Assembly (NCBI GenBank): GCA_910585965.1
Contig: CAJUHH010000004.1
Location: forward strand, 124,001-188,000
Length of the DNA: 64,000 nt
Direction: 5' to 3'
Source of the DNA: an uncultured Lachnospiraceae bacterium
GTDB taxonomy: Bacteria > Bacillota > Clostridia > Lachnospirales > Lachnospiraceae
Within the stretch, counting starts at the first letter, position 1. Every line of letters starts with the position of its first letter. Below are positions 43,687-52,403 of the stretch, in pieces. Below the pieces are notes generated by a model. It ran no database searches, was not told the origin of the DNA, and saw nothing but the letters and a program-made list of their open reading frames with translations. A program made the position numbers and the translations under genes.

Positions 43687-44766
43687 TTATCTTTTGTATA
43701 ATTCCAGAAAATCCTGTTTGTTTTGAACGCCAAAATCATGGAAGTCGAATCTGGCATGTTCCGCCGCTATTTCATGGTACCACTTTAATGTTTCTTTCAT
43801 ATTTGGCACGTTTACTTCCATAAAATCTGCAATTTGGACTAGGATCTCCAAACCAAAAGAAAAATCCGCAGTAAAATATCGGGAATGCAGATCTGGAATA
43901 TATCCGCCGTTTATCTTCAATGAGGGCGTTTTTAGTCCCTGAAAGCTTTGGATGCCGGATATTTTTTGGGTAATCTGCTTCGGAGTATCGCCGCCATAAT
44001 GAAGCTTCAGTGATTTTACATAAGAAAGGTCACAGCCGGTCAATGCCTTGCATATGTTCTGTACTTCATCATCGCATTTTAGTAGTAATTCGGAAGCCTC
44101 ATCGGTCCATTCTTCATAAAACAGAGGAATGGAATCGTAAACTTTTCCTTTTTGGTAATCTGAAAAAAGCGTTCTCAGTCTGGCAGTATGTAAAATGGGG
44201 TTGGATGGTATTAGGGTCAGGTTAAGGTAGTGGGGCAATGCGATACAAGGCATATCAAAAATATGAGAAATAAATGCGCTGAGTCCCGCCGTTTCATGCC
44301 GGGGGAGCGCTGCAACATGCAACTCTTTCCGATATCCTGTTGCACGGACGCTTTTTCCGTACTTAACCAGCCTTGCCACGCTTGGGACTCTTTGCATTCC
44401 AAAAAGCACCGCGCCTTTTTCCATACATCTTTTAAAAGCCCATTCCCCGCCGCCTGTCCCTGGAATCAGCCCTATTTTGACTTCTTTCTTTACATAAGGA
44501 TAAATAGTGTCTGCTGCCTTTTTCATAGCGAATGCCGGAACCGTTACAAATATAATGTCTGCTTTCTGAAAGGCTTTTTCAGGGTTATTGGTTGCGCCGT
44601 CTATTTCGCATGCGCAGATGTTCGTTCCGTTTTCATTAACAATAGATAAAGGTTGTTTAAAACATTCAGGCTTTGAAGCATATATGGTGACATGATGCTG
44701 TTTTCTGGCGCAATGGACAGCGAATTGGGTTCCGATGTTGCCGCCGCCGACGATTGTTATATTCAT
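43687..44766 (-). CDS. Octopine/opine dehydrogenase-family oxidoreductase
   Basis: A 359-residue NAD(P)-binding protein: N-terminal 'MNITIVGGGNIGTQFAVHCARK' (GxGxxG), 'DIIFVTVPAFAM', and a C-terminal helical domain with 'NLTLIPSNPILHTARL' typical of the octopine/nopaline dehydrogenase family. Such enzymes join an amino acid to a keto acid by reductive amination, or reduce related substrates. It is first in the leftward operon, with its own promoter and an AGGAG site. Its role in a glycan locus is unexplained; it might make an N-carboxyalkyl amino acid or modify an aminophosphonate. Confidence 0.8.
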   Translation of the reverse strand: MNITIVGGGNIGTQFAVHCARKQHHVTIYASKPECFKQPLSIVNENGTNICACEIDGATNNPEKAFQKADIIFVTVPAFAMKKAADTIYPYVKKEVKIGLIPGTGGGEWAFKRCMEKGAVLFGMQRVPSVARLVKYGKSVRATGYRKELHVAALPRHETAGLSAFISHIFDMPCIALPHYLNLTLIPSNPILHTARLRTLFSDYQKGKVYDSIPLFYEEWTDEASELLLKCDDEVQNICKALTGCDLSYVKSLKLHYGGDTPKQITQKISGIQSFQGLKTPSLKINGGYIPDLHSRYFTADFSFGLEILVQIADFMEVNVPNMKETLKWYHEIAAEHARFDFHDFGVQNKQDFLELYKR

Positions 44767-44795
44767 AAAGATCTCCTATTATTCTTTCATAATTT

Positions 44796-44824
44796 ATTCT
44801 AATAGTTTATTTGATATTGTGCAA
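44796..44824 (-). promoter_or_regulatory. Sigma-A promoter for leftward four-gene operon
   Basis: Read leftward: TTGCAC (44819-44824), 17 bases, TAGAAT (44796-44801). It drives the opine-dehydrogenase-like gene, the TPR-GT2-methyltransferase, GT-D copy 1 and the type A transferase. Confidence 0.7.
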
Positions 44825-44874
44825 GGGGCGAGAAAGCTTAAAATACTTGCATGAAAAAACGAGGGTCAATATAT

Positions 44875-44903
44875 TTGATAACTTTATGAAAGTAATATAT
44901 AAT
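44875..44903 (+). promoter_or_regulatory. Sigma-A promoter, duplicated type, copy 1
   Basis: TTGATA (44875-44880), 17 bases, TATAAT (44898-44903). The 16 bases ending at the -10 (GAAAGTAATATATAAT) are identical to those of the promoter at 54450-54478. Confidence 0.82.
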
Positions 44904-44934
44904 TAGGATAAAAAGCCGGAAAGGAATGTAAAAG

Positions 44935-46731
44935 ATGCTGCCCAAAGTGATGATGATATGCATGGATTGCGGTGAAGAGAGAATAAGAGAGAAAATCCGG
45001 GAAGCAGATTATGCAAATTTAGAAATAGAAAGCGTATGCTGGGAGACAGAAGGGCTTAAAAAGATATTGCAGATAATTTTGCGTACCGAATGCCCGTATA
45101 TTTGCTTTGGCGAAAATGACATGGAATCGAATCCGAAAAAGATTGTCAGAATGGTGGAATATTTGGAAAAGGAATGTGATTGCGATGCTGTTTTTTGCTT
45201 AAACCGATATAAAGATGAAAAGGGGAGCATGGCAAGGCATATATCGGACGGGTGGATGCGCTATATGGAAGGAAAGAAAAAATTTGATGCTCTTTTATTA
45301 TTTAATCTCACAATACACTGGGAAGAAAATATGGTGGGGAATCTGGAAAGCTATATGTTTCGCAGGGAAGCATACATAAATAAAGCTTTTTTGCTGGACG
45401 GGGTCAGGATAAAAAAGACGGAAGAGAAAATGCTGTTTATGCTGGAAAACATATATGGAATGAAAACGGGCATTATAAAGGAAATATTGGTGGACTGCAA
45501 GGAGAAGCCGCTGGATGCTGCGGCGCTGTATTACCAGTATTGGGAATACCGGGATTTGCGAAACCGAATACTGGACAGTATCGGCAAGCCGGATTATCCT
45601 GACAGGGAACTTCCGTCTGTATTCATGAAAATGATAAAAAAGGATTTTGACAGACGGCTTCTGGTTTCGGATACGAAGAAGGAAATCACTATTTTTTATA
45701 CAGACACACAAGAGTATAAAAATCTGGAGCCGATTGGAAAGGAGGCGGCGAGAAGAGGTTATCAGGTTGAATTTACAGATGAACTGGAAAAGGGCGCGGA
45801 GATCGGTATTTATTGTTCCCATGTGGGGGTAATAAAAAATATAATAAGAGACAGAGGGGGAAGTCTGGCTAAGTTTTCTGTAATTTTATTGCATGACCTG
45901 ACGCAGGGGGAATCGTACTGGCCCGATTTATGGAATTATGAGCCATGGAATGATTTTGATATCGGCATCCTTCCGGGAAAAGATTGGGTAGAGCGGTGGA
46001 GAAGATGCTCGGGGTTTTATTATGCCCATCCAAGGCTGGGGGTGTATGAGCTTGGATATCCCAAAGGGGACTATGTCATTTGTCGGGAATTTCTGCAATA
46101 TGCTAAGGAGTTCAAGGAACATATGGGGTTGAAATATCCATATAGCGTATTATATGCCCCATCATGGGAAAATGACGGCAAAGAGGATGATTTTATAAAG
46201 GCAGTGCAGGGCTTATCTGTTAATTTGTTGATTAAGCAGGCTGCCTGGAACGAATGGTATCCTGATATTATCAGGAATATTCGGGAGATGCGCCAACTGC
46301 ATGAGGGAAAATATGATAATGTGTATTATATCGAACCAGAAGAGGATATATTTACGGCATTAGGGATATGCGACCTGGTGGTGTCCGATGAGTCCAGCGT
46401 TATGACGGAAGCGCTGTTATTCGGAAAACCAAGCATAGCGGTGATGGATTGGATCATTCCGGAGGAGAAGCCGAGATATTCTAACGTGCCGGTTGATTAT
46501 GTGTATAAATGCAATAAGGCGCAGCTGAGAGAGTGTGTGGAGCGGGTAGTTGAAAAAATCAAAGCGGGAGAAAAAACAGACAGAGCGGAAGATGTGTTCA
46601 GCAATATAGGAAGAAGCGCTGGCGATATTATGGATTTGATTGAATATTATATAGGAAAAAAGGAAGAATGCCGCTGTTTGGATAAGGAAATATATCCGAT
46701 ACATATGATGCATGGCTTATGGGATGTATAA
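44935..46731 (+). CDS. CDP-glycerol-phosphotransferase-like protein, type B copy 1
   Basis: A 598-residue protein. Residues 1-240 are a degenerate GT-A-like domain ('MLPKVMMICMDCGEERIREK', 'CPYICFGENDMESNPKKIVRM'). The C-terminal half is the TagB/TagF-like GT-B domain with 'SVLYAPSWENDGKEDDFIKAV', 'NLLIKQAAWNEWYP' and 'LVVSDESSVMTEALLFGKPSIAVMDW'. It heads the operon that holds the phosphonate genes, making it the best candidate to transfer the CMP-activated phosphonate. GGAAAGGAA precedes ATG. Paralog at 55615. Confidence 0.82.
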   Translation: MLPKVMMICMDCGEERIREKIREADYANLEIESVCWETEGLKKILQIILRTECPYICFGENDMESNPKKIVRMVEYLEKECDCDAVFCLNRYKDEKGSMARHISDGWMRYMEGKKKFDALLLFNLTIHWEENMVGNLESYMFRREAYINKAFLLDGVRIKKTEEKMLFMLENIYGMKTGIIKEILVDCKEKPLDAAALYYQYWEYRDLRNRILDSIGKPDYPDRELPSVFMKMIKKDFDRRLLVSDTKKEITIFYTDTQEYKNLEPIGKEAARRGYQVEFTDELEKGAEIGIYCSHVGVIKNIIRDRGGSLAKFSVILLHDLTQGESYWPDLWNYEPWNDFDIGILPGKDWVERWRRCSGFYYAHPRLGVYELGYPKGDYVICREFLQYAKEFKEHMGLKYPYSVLYAPSWENDGKEDDFIKAVQGLSVNLLIKQAAWNEWYPDIIRNIREMRQLHEGKYDNVYYIEPEEDIFTALGICDLVVSDESSVMTEALLFGKPSIAVMDWIIPEEKPRYSNVPVDYVYKCNKAQLRECVERVVEKIKAGEKTDRAEDVFSNIGRSAGDIMDLIEYYIGKKEECRCLDKEIYPIHMMHGLWDV

Positions 46732-46754
46732 TTGTCAGAAGGAGCATGAGATAT

Positions 46755-47897
46755 ATGGAAAGAAAAATATTGTTAAATCCGGGGCCGGCCACGACGACGG
46801 ACACAGTAAAATATGCGCAGATTGTGCCGGACATTTGCCCGCGCGAAAAAGAATTTGTGAAACTGATGAAACAGATCAGGGAAGATCTGGTAAAAGTAGT
46901 GCATGGGGCCCCGGAGGAATATACATCGGTTCTGTTTTGCGGCTCGGGGACTATCAGCATGGATGTCTGCTTGAACTCTTTATTGCCGGCCGGAAAGAAA
47001 GTACTGGTAGTCAATAACGGGGCCTATAGCAGCCGGGCGGCTGAAATTTGTAATTATTATGACTTGCCTTATATTGATTTAAAGTTTTCGGTGGATGTTT
47101 TGCCGGATTTGGGAGAGATTGAAACTGTTTTGGAAAGTGATCCCGATATTGCGCTGGTCTATGCAACCCATAACGAAACCGGAACAGGCATTTTAAATCC
47201 AATCAGGGAGATCGGGGCATTGGCGCATAAATATCATGCGGCCTTTGTGGTAGATACGACTTCCACCTATGCGATGCGGCCGATCTATATCAAAGAGGAT
47301 AACATTGATTTCTGCATGGCATCTGCCCAGAAAGGGCTGATGGCGATGACGGGGGTTTCTTATGTGATCGGGAATAGAAAGCTGATCGAGGAATCGCGTC
47401 ATTTTCCCAAACGTTCTTATTATTGTAATCTGTATATGCAGTATGAATATTTTGAAAAGCATGGGGAGATGCATTTTACCCCGCCAGTACAGACTCTGTA
47501 TGCGTTGAAACAGGCGCTGAAGGAATATTTTGAAGAAGGCGAAGAGGAAAAATGGGACAGGCACAGCAGGGTTTTTGAGGCTATCCACAAAGAGCTGGAT
47601 AAGCTGGGGTTCCGTGACGTTATAAAGCGGGAATGGCAGGCAGGCTTGGTTGTTGCTGTCAAATATCCAGAGGATGAAAACTGGGATTTTGATAAAATAC
47701 ATGATTATTGTTATGAAAGAGGATTTACTATATATCCCGGGAAAATAGGAGATGCAAAGACTTTCCGTTTATGTGCGCTGGGAGCCATTGATGAGAAGGA
47801 TATTTCTGATTTTTTCCATGTTTTCAGAGAAGGCTTGCAGGAGATGCGGGTAAAAATTCCGGCGGTTTATCATGAGGTGTCAAATGAAGAAGAATGA
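46755..47897 (+). CDS. phnW: 2-aminoethylphosphonate transaminase family enzyme
   Basis: A 380-residue fold-type I PLP enzyme. 'KILLNPGPATTTDTVKYAQ' is the PhnW N-terminal block, 'GSGTISMDVCLNSLL' binds the cofactor phosphate, 'VVDTTSTYAMRP' holds the ring aspartate, and the Schiff-base lysine is K193 ('SAQKGLMAM'). Run in the synthetic direction it makes 2-aminoethylphosphonate from phosphonoacetaldehyde. With a PEP mutase and a CTP transferase in the same operon, biosynthesis rather than degradation is likely. ATG 46755 lies 10 bases after AGAAGGAG. A broader keto-phosphonate specificity is possible. Confidence 0.87.
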   Translation: MERKILLNPGPATTTDTVKYAQIVPDICPREKEFVKLMKQIREDLVKVVHGAPEEYTSVLFCGSGTISMDVCLNSLLPAGKKVLVVNNGAYSSRAAEICNYYDLPYIDLKFSVDVLPDLGEIETVLESDPDIALVYATHNETGTGILNPIREIGALAHKYHAAFVVDTTSTYAMRPIYIKEDNIDFCMASAQKGLMAMTGVSYVIGNRKLIEESRHFPKRSYYCNLYMQYEYFEKHGEMHFTPPVQTLYALKQALKEYFEEGEEEKWDRHSRVFEAIHKELDKLGFRDVIKREWQAGLVVAVKYPEDENWDFDKIHDYCYERGFTIYPGKIGDAKTFRLCALGAIDEKDISDFFHVFREGLQEMRVKIPAVYHEVSNEEE

Positions 47898-48639
47898 AAT
47901 AGCGATTTTGCTGGCGGCTGGCCTGGGAACGCGCATGCTGCCGCTGACCCAAAGCGTACCCAAGCCGTGTGTAAAGGTTCATGGAGTCCCAATGATAGAG
48001 ACGGTCATAGAAGGGCTTATAAGACGCGGGGTGGATCGGATCTTTGTTGTGGTAGGTTATTTGAAAGAACAATTTTATTATTTGAAAGAAAAATATGATA
48101 ACCTGGAAATTATAGAGAACTTGGAATACCGGCAGAAAAATAATATTTCGTCGCTTTATGCGGCAGGCGATATTCTGGGAAGCGCAGATTGTTTTATATG
48201 TGAAGCCGATTTATATGTGTCCGATAAAGAGATATTTAACCAGGAAATGAAGAAATCCTGTTATTTTGGGAAAATGGTTCAGGGGTTTTCAGAAGATTGG
48301 GTATTTGAACTGAAAAACAACAGAATTATAAGAATTGGAAAAGGAGGGGAAAATACCTATAATATGGTGGGAATTTCCTGGTGGAAACAGGAAGATGCCA
48401 GGATACTGCGGAAAGGGTTAGAGGAAGCATATAAGGAAGAGGGGCATGAGACGCTATTTTGGGATGAAATTGCTGACAGAAAGATAAAAGAAATAGAAAT
48501 TGAGGTTTTGGAAGTGGCTGAAGACAGTATAGTAGAGATCGATACGTTGGAGGAATTGAAAAGGATAGATGGTAATGGCATGAGGGGAAAGGAAAAAAAG
48601 AAGCAGAATCGCTGGAAAGAGGTCTGGGGGGGCATGTAG
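47884..48639 (+). CDS. LicC/PntC-like cytidylyltransferase
   Basis: A 251-residue nucleotidyltransferase with 'AILLAAGLGTRMLPLTQSVPKP' (GxGTRxxPLT...PKP) at the N-terminus, 'NNISSLYAAGDIL' and 'CEADLYVSDKEIF' holding the catalytic acid, and 'MVGISWWKQEDARIL'. The family includes CTP:phosphocholine (LicC) and CTP:2-aminoethylphosphonate (PntC) cytidylyltransferases. Next to the transaminase, CMP-2-aminoethylphosphonate is the likely product. It overlaps the transaminase gene by 14 bases, with GAGGTG as ribosome site, so translation is coupled. Phosphocholine activation is the main alternative. Confidence 0.82.
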   Translation: MKKNEIAILLAAGLGTRMLPLTQSVPKPCVKVHGVPMIETVIEGLIRRGVDRIFVVVGYLKEQFYYLKEKYDNLEIIENLEYRQKNNISSLYAAGDILGSADCFICEADLYVSDKEIFNQEMKKSCYFGKMVQGFSEDWVFELKNNRIIRIGKGGENTYNMVGISWWKQEDARILRKGLEEAYKEEGHETLFWDEIADRKIKEIEIEVLEVAEDSIVEIDTLEELKRIDGNGMRGKEKKKQNRWKEVWGGM

Positions 48640-48653
48640 CAGATGAAGATATA

Positions 48654-49328
48654 TTGCAAAGCAAAGATGAGGAAAGGATACTGGTAGAATTAAAAAGGAG
48701 CAGCGGATTTGATGTTTTTGGGGAGTCTGTCAGATATGAGTGGTGGGTGGATAATTACCAGAAAATCAAGCAAGAACTTTTTTATGCAGGAAATGGGGAG
48801 AAAAGGCAGATAAAAAGCGTATATGAGGTTGGGTGTGGAAGCGGGGCTAATTTATATTTGTTTGAGAAAGACGGCATACGGTGCGGCGGGATAGATTACT
48901 CGGAAAATCTTCTTAATGGCGCAAAAAAAATACTTAGCTCGAATGACTTAGTCTGCGACGAGGCAATACATATACCTACTGATACCGTATATGATGCAGT
49001 ATTTGCCAACGCCGTATTTTATTATTTCCCGAATGAGGAATATGCGCTGGAAGTGCTTGAGAAAATGTACCGAAAAGCAAAATACGCAATAGGGATTGCA
49101 GATATTCGGGATAAGGAGAAAGAAGAGGACTATATAACGTTCCGAAAGAAAAATATTGAGAATTACGAGGAAAGGTACAAAGATTTGCCCTGCCTGTTCT
49201 ATCCGAAAAGCTTTTTTTTGGATTTTGCGTCAAAACATCATGCTGATATAAAATTTACCATATCAGATGTGAAAGGCTATTGGAATAATGAATTTGCATT
49301 TAATTGTTATATCTATAAAAGAGAATAA
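48654..49328 (+). CDS. Class I SAM methyltransferase
   Basis: A 224-residue methyltransferase: 'VYEVGCGSGANLYLFEKDG', 'CGGIDYSENLL', 'YDAVFANAVFYYFPNEEYALEVLEKM'. Placed between the cytidylyltransferase and PEP mutase, it may methylate the amino group of the phosphonate headgroup or a sugar. The only in-frame start before the conserved region is TTG 48654; a clear ribosome site is lacking (a G7 run at 48626-48632 is too far), so translation may be coupled to the gene ending at 48639. The start is uncertain. Confidence 0.75.
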   Translation: MQSKDEERILVELKRSSGFDVFGESVRYEWWVDNYQKIKQELFYAGNGEKRQIKSVYEVGCGSGANLYLFEKDGIRCGGIDYSENLLNGAKKILSSNDLVCDEAIHIPTDTVYDAVFANAVFYYFPNEEYALEVLEKMYRKAKYAIGIADIRDKEKEEDYITFRKKNIENYEERYKDLPCLFYPKSFFLDFASKHHADIKFTISDVKGYWNNEFAFNCYIYKRE

Positions 49329-49348
49329 CTGCGGGAGAGGAGAAACGA

Positions 49349-51064
49349 ATGTCTGCAAAACAGGAATGGGAGCTGAGGATAGATGAGGCGGCTCAAAAAT
49401 TGAATTTGAAATGGTATCAGGATGATGACCAGTATTCGGACGGGGATATTGAGGAGGATATTGTTCGATATATTGCACAGAATGAACCGGAAGATTATGA
49501 CCGGGTTATGTATGAACATTTTAGCTGGGCAGTTTATTATCATCTTACCAACGTGAGAAAGAATCTGCTGAACTGGTATCCTTTTCAAAAAGAATCTTCC
49601 GTGCTGGAGATTGGATCGGGATGCGGCGCCATCACAGGATTGCTTTGTGACAGATGCCGGAAAGTAACAGCGGTGGAACTGTCCAAAAGACGGGCGACGG
49701 CAACGCAGTTAAGATGCAGGGAAAAGGATAATCTTGAGATCATCGTAGGGAATCTGAATGATATAGAGTTTCATGAAAAATTTGATTATATTACTTTGAT
49801 CGGGGTTCTGGAATATCAAGGAACTTATACGGATTCGGACAGTCCATACAGAGATTTTCTTGTAAAAATAAAATCGCTGTTAAAAGATGACGGCAAACTG
49901 TTAATTGCAATAGAAAATAAATACGGCGCGAAGTATTGGTGCGGTGCGGAAGAGGACCATACAGGGATTCCTTTTGATGGAATTAATAATTATAAGTTCA
50001 GCGGCCAGAAAGTACGCACTTTTGCAAGGGCGGAATTGAAAAAATTGCTGGAAGAAAGCGGATATCCCTATTCTTTTTATTATTACCCGATGGCAGATTA
50101 TAAACTGCCGACAGTCATTTATTCCGACAGATATTTGCCACAGAGCGGTGCTATGGAGGGAGTAAGGCCGTATTATATACCGTCGGATCATACGCTGCTA
50201 ATAGAAGAAAAAGGTTTGTATAAAGATATTATTAAGAATAATGCTTTTTCATTTTTTGCGAATTCTTTTTTGGTGGAATGTTCGGACTCGCCTATGGAAA
50301 GGGAGGGGGAAGAGAGGGTAATCTTCGCATCGTTAAACAGTACAAGACAGAAAGAATACAGAGTAGGGACGGTGATAAAGGATTCAGGAAAGGTGATAAA
50401 ATTTGCATTAGATAACGGTACAGATATTGACTTTATGTTTTCACAGATACTGAATAATGCAGAAAACATAAAAGGCAGGGGGCTAAAAACATTGCCTTAT
50501 AAAATAAATGAAAAAAACGAACTGGAGATGGATTTCGTAAAACTCCCCCTTTATGAAGAATCTTTCCGGGATGAGGTATCCAGGGGAAATGCGGAGGCAC
50601 TCTGGAAATTATGGGACAGATTATTGGCAGAGATCGAGGCATCTTCTGAATGCGTGGAGCAGCAGGAATGCCTGGTTTATGAATTACAGATGGATGAATA
50701 CAGGGAAGGCAGGGATTATGGAAAAATATTGAGGGAAGGGTATGTGGATATGATTCCCAGAAACTGTTTTGTAAAGGGGAAAGAACTGTTATGGTTCGAT
50801 CAGGAATGGGTACTGGAAAATATTCCCTCCAAATTTATTCTATATAGGGGAATGGTGGAAATGTACAAGGTTATTCCTGAGTTTGAAGATGTAATCCCGA
50901 TGATGGAATTTGTAAAACATTACAAGATGGAAGAATGCCTGGAAGCCTTTATGGCGCTTAACGAATTGTTCCTTCAAATGGTGGCAAATCCTTATTATGT
51001 CGGAGTTTTGCTGGAACGTGTCAATAAATATATTTATAGAAAAAATGTATTGAAATTATTGTAA
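49349..51064 (+). CDS. Methyltransferase with C-terminal kinase-like domain, copy 3
   Basis: A 571-residue paralog of 35394 and 37104. 'VLEIGSGCGAITGLLCDRC' and 'LIGVLEYQGTY' mark the methyltransferase; 'GKVIKFALD', 'YVDMIPRNCFV' and 'LWFDQEW' mark the kinase-like part. GAGAGGAG precedes ATG. This copy lies inside the phosphonate operon, which argues that all three act on the phosphorylated or phosphonylated glycan. Confidence 0.72.
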   Translation: MSAKQEWELRIDEAAQKLNLKWYQDDDQYSDGDIEEDIVRYIAQNEPEDYDRVMYEHFSWAVYYHLTNVRKNLLNWYPFQKESSVLEIGSGCGAITGLLCDRCRKVTAVELSKRRATATQLRCREKDNLEIIVGNLNDIEFHEKFDYITLIGVLEYQGTYTDSDSPYRDFLVKIKSLLKDDGKLLIAIENKYGAKYWCGAEEDHTGIPFDGINNYKFSGQKVRTFARAELKKLLEESGYPYSFYYYPMADYKLPTVIYSDRYLPQSGAMEGVRPYYIPSDHTLLIEEKGLYKDIIKNNAFSFFANSFLVECSDSPMEREGEERVIFASLNSTRQKEYRVGTVIKDSGKVIKFALDNGTDIDFMFSQILNNAENIKGRGLKTLPYKINEKNELEMDFVKLPLYEESFRDEVSRGNAEALWKLWDRLLAEIEASSECVEQQECLVYELQMDEYREGRDYGKILREGYVDMIPRNCFVKGKELLWFDQEWVLENIPSKFILYRGMVEMYKVIPEFEDVIPMMEFVKHYKMEECLEAFMALNELFLQMVANPYYVGVLLERVNKYIYRKNVLKLL

Positions 51065-51090
51065 TTAAAATAGTAATTGGGAGCAAAAGG

Positions 51091-52386
51091 ATGAAAACAG
51101 TATACGCATGTTTCTGCACGGATGTGATACATGAAGGGCATTTGAATATTATCAAGCAAGCGGTTAAATATGGAACAGTGATTGCAGGGCTTCTGAGCGA
51201 TGAAGCGATGGTACGGTATAACCGTGTTCCAATTATATCGTTTGAAGAAAGGAAAAAAATGCTGGAAGATTTACCGGAGGTGAGCAGGGTGGTCGTACAG
51301 CATGAAGTGATGTATGAAAAAATATTGTCGGAGTTAAAACCGGATTATGTGATTCATGGAGATAATTGGGTGGACGGCCCGCTGCATATTATCCGGGATA
51401 ATGTCATTGCCAGCCTGAAAGAATGGGGAGGGCAGTTGATCGAAGTGCCATATACGTATAATGAAAAAGTAAGAAATATAGATGCGATGATGAAGGAAAA
51501 AGCAGCTATGCCGGAATATCGGAGGAAACGCCTCCGATTGCTGCTCAATCTTTGCCCTATTGTCAAAACGCTTGAGGTACACAGCGGCCTGACCGGCCTG
51601 ATCGCCGAAAAGACGATTGTAGCTAACGATGGCGAAATCGCCCAGTTCGATGCGATGTGGCTGTCCAGTCTGTGCGATTCTACAGCGAAGGGAAAGCCGG
51701 ATATAGAATTGGTGGATATGTCATCGCGGCTGAGGACGGTGGACGATGTGCTTGAGGTGACAACGAAGCCGATTATCCTGGACGGGGATACGGGGGGACT
51801 GGTAGAACATTTTGTGTACAATGTCAGAACTTTGGAACGCATGGGTGTGTCTGCCGTTATTATTGAAGATAAGACAGGATTGAAAAAAAATTCATTATTT
51901 GGAACAGATGTGGAGCAGACACAGGACAGCATAGAAAGATTCTGTGAAAAAATCAGGGCAGGAAAAAGGGCGCAGCGTACGGAAGATTTTATGATTATTG
52001 CCAGGATTGAAAGCCTGATTCTGGAGAAAGGAATTGAGGATGCGCTGGAACGTGCGGCGGCATATGTGGATGCCGGAGCTGACGGCATTATGATTCACAG
52101 CAGGAAGAAAGAGCCGGACGAAGTTTTTGAATTCTGCGACAGATTTCGGATGCTGGATAAGAAAACGCCTTTGGTAGCAGTGCCGACTTCATATAATACG
52201 GTGACGGAAGGAGAACTGCAGTCCCATGGCGTGAATATCGTAATATATGCGAATCAGCTTACGAGGAGCGCGTTTCCTGCTATGCAGGAAACGGCTGGAA
52301 GTATTTTGAAATATCATAGGACGAAAGAAGTGGAAGACCGGCTGATGCCTATAAAAGATATTATTACGTTGATTGATGAGTTATAG
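51091..52386 (+). CDS. pepM: Phosphoenolpyruvate mutase fused to cytidylyltransferase
   Basis: A 431-residue fusion. Residues 1-135 are a GCT-type cytidylyltransferase-like domain with HxGH at H14-H17 and 'IISFEERKKMLEDL'. Residues about 150-431 are a PEP mutase of the isocitrate-lyase superfamily, with the diagnostic E259-D260-K261...N267-S268 (EDKTGLKKNS) that separates PEP mutase from lyases. It turns PEP into phosphonopyruvate, forming the C-P bond that starts nearly all phosphonate pathways. Similar fused mutases occur in capsule loci that make 2-aminoethylphosphonate. No phosphonopyruvate decarboxylase gene is in the window. Confidence 0.92.
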   Translation: MKTVYACFCTDVIHEGHLNIIKQAVKYGTVIAGLLSDEAMVRYNRVPIISFEERKKMLEDLPEVSRVVVQHEVMYEKILSELKPDYVIHGDNWVDGPLHIIRDNVIASLKEWGGQLIEVPYTYNEKVRNIDAMMKEKAAMPEYRRKRLRLLLNLCPIVKTLEVHSGLTGLIAEKTIVANDGEIAQFDAMWLSSLCDSTAKGKPDIELVDMSSRLRTVDDVLEVTTKPIILDGDTGGLVEHFVYNVRTLERMGVSAVIIEDKTGLKKNSLFGTDVEQTQDSIERFCEKIRAGKRAQRTEDFMIIARIESLILEKGIEDALERAAAYVDAGADGIMIHSRKKEPDEVFEFCDRFRMLDKKTPLVAVPTSYNTVTEGELQSHGVNIVIYANQLTRSAFPAMQETAGSILKYHRTKEVEDRLMPIKDIITLIDEL

Positions 52387-52403
52387 GCGATACGATTGAT
52401 TCG

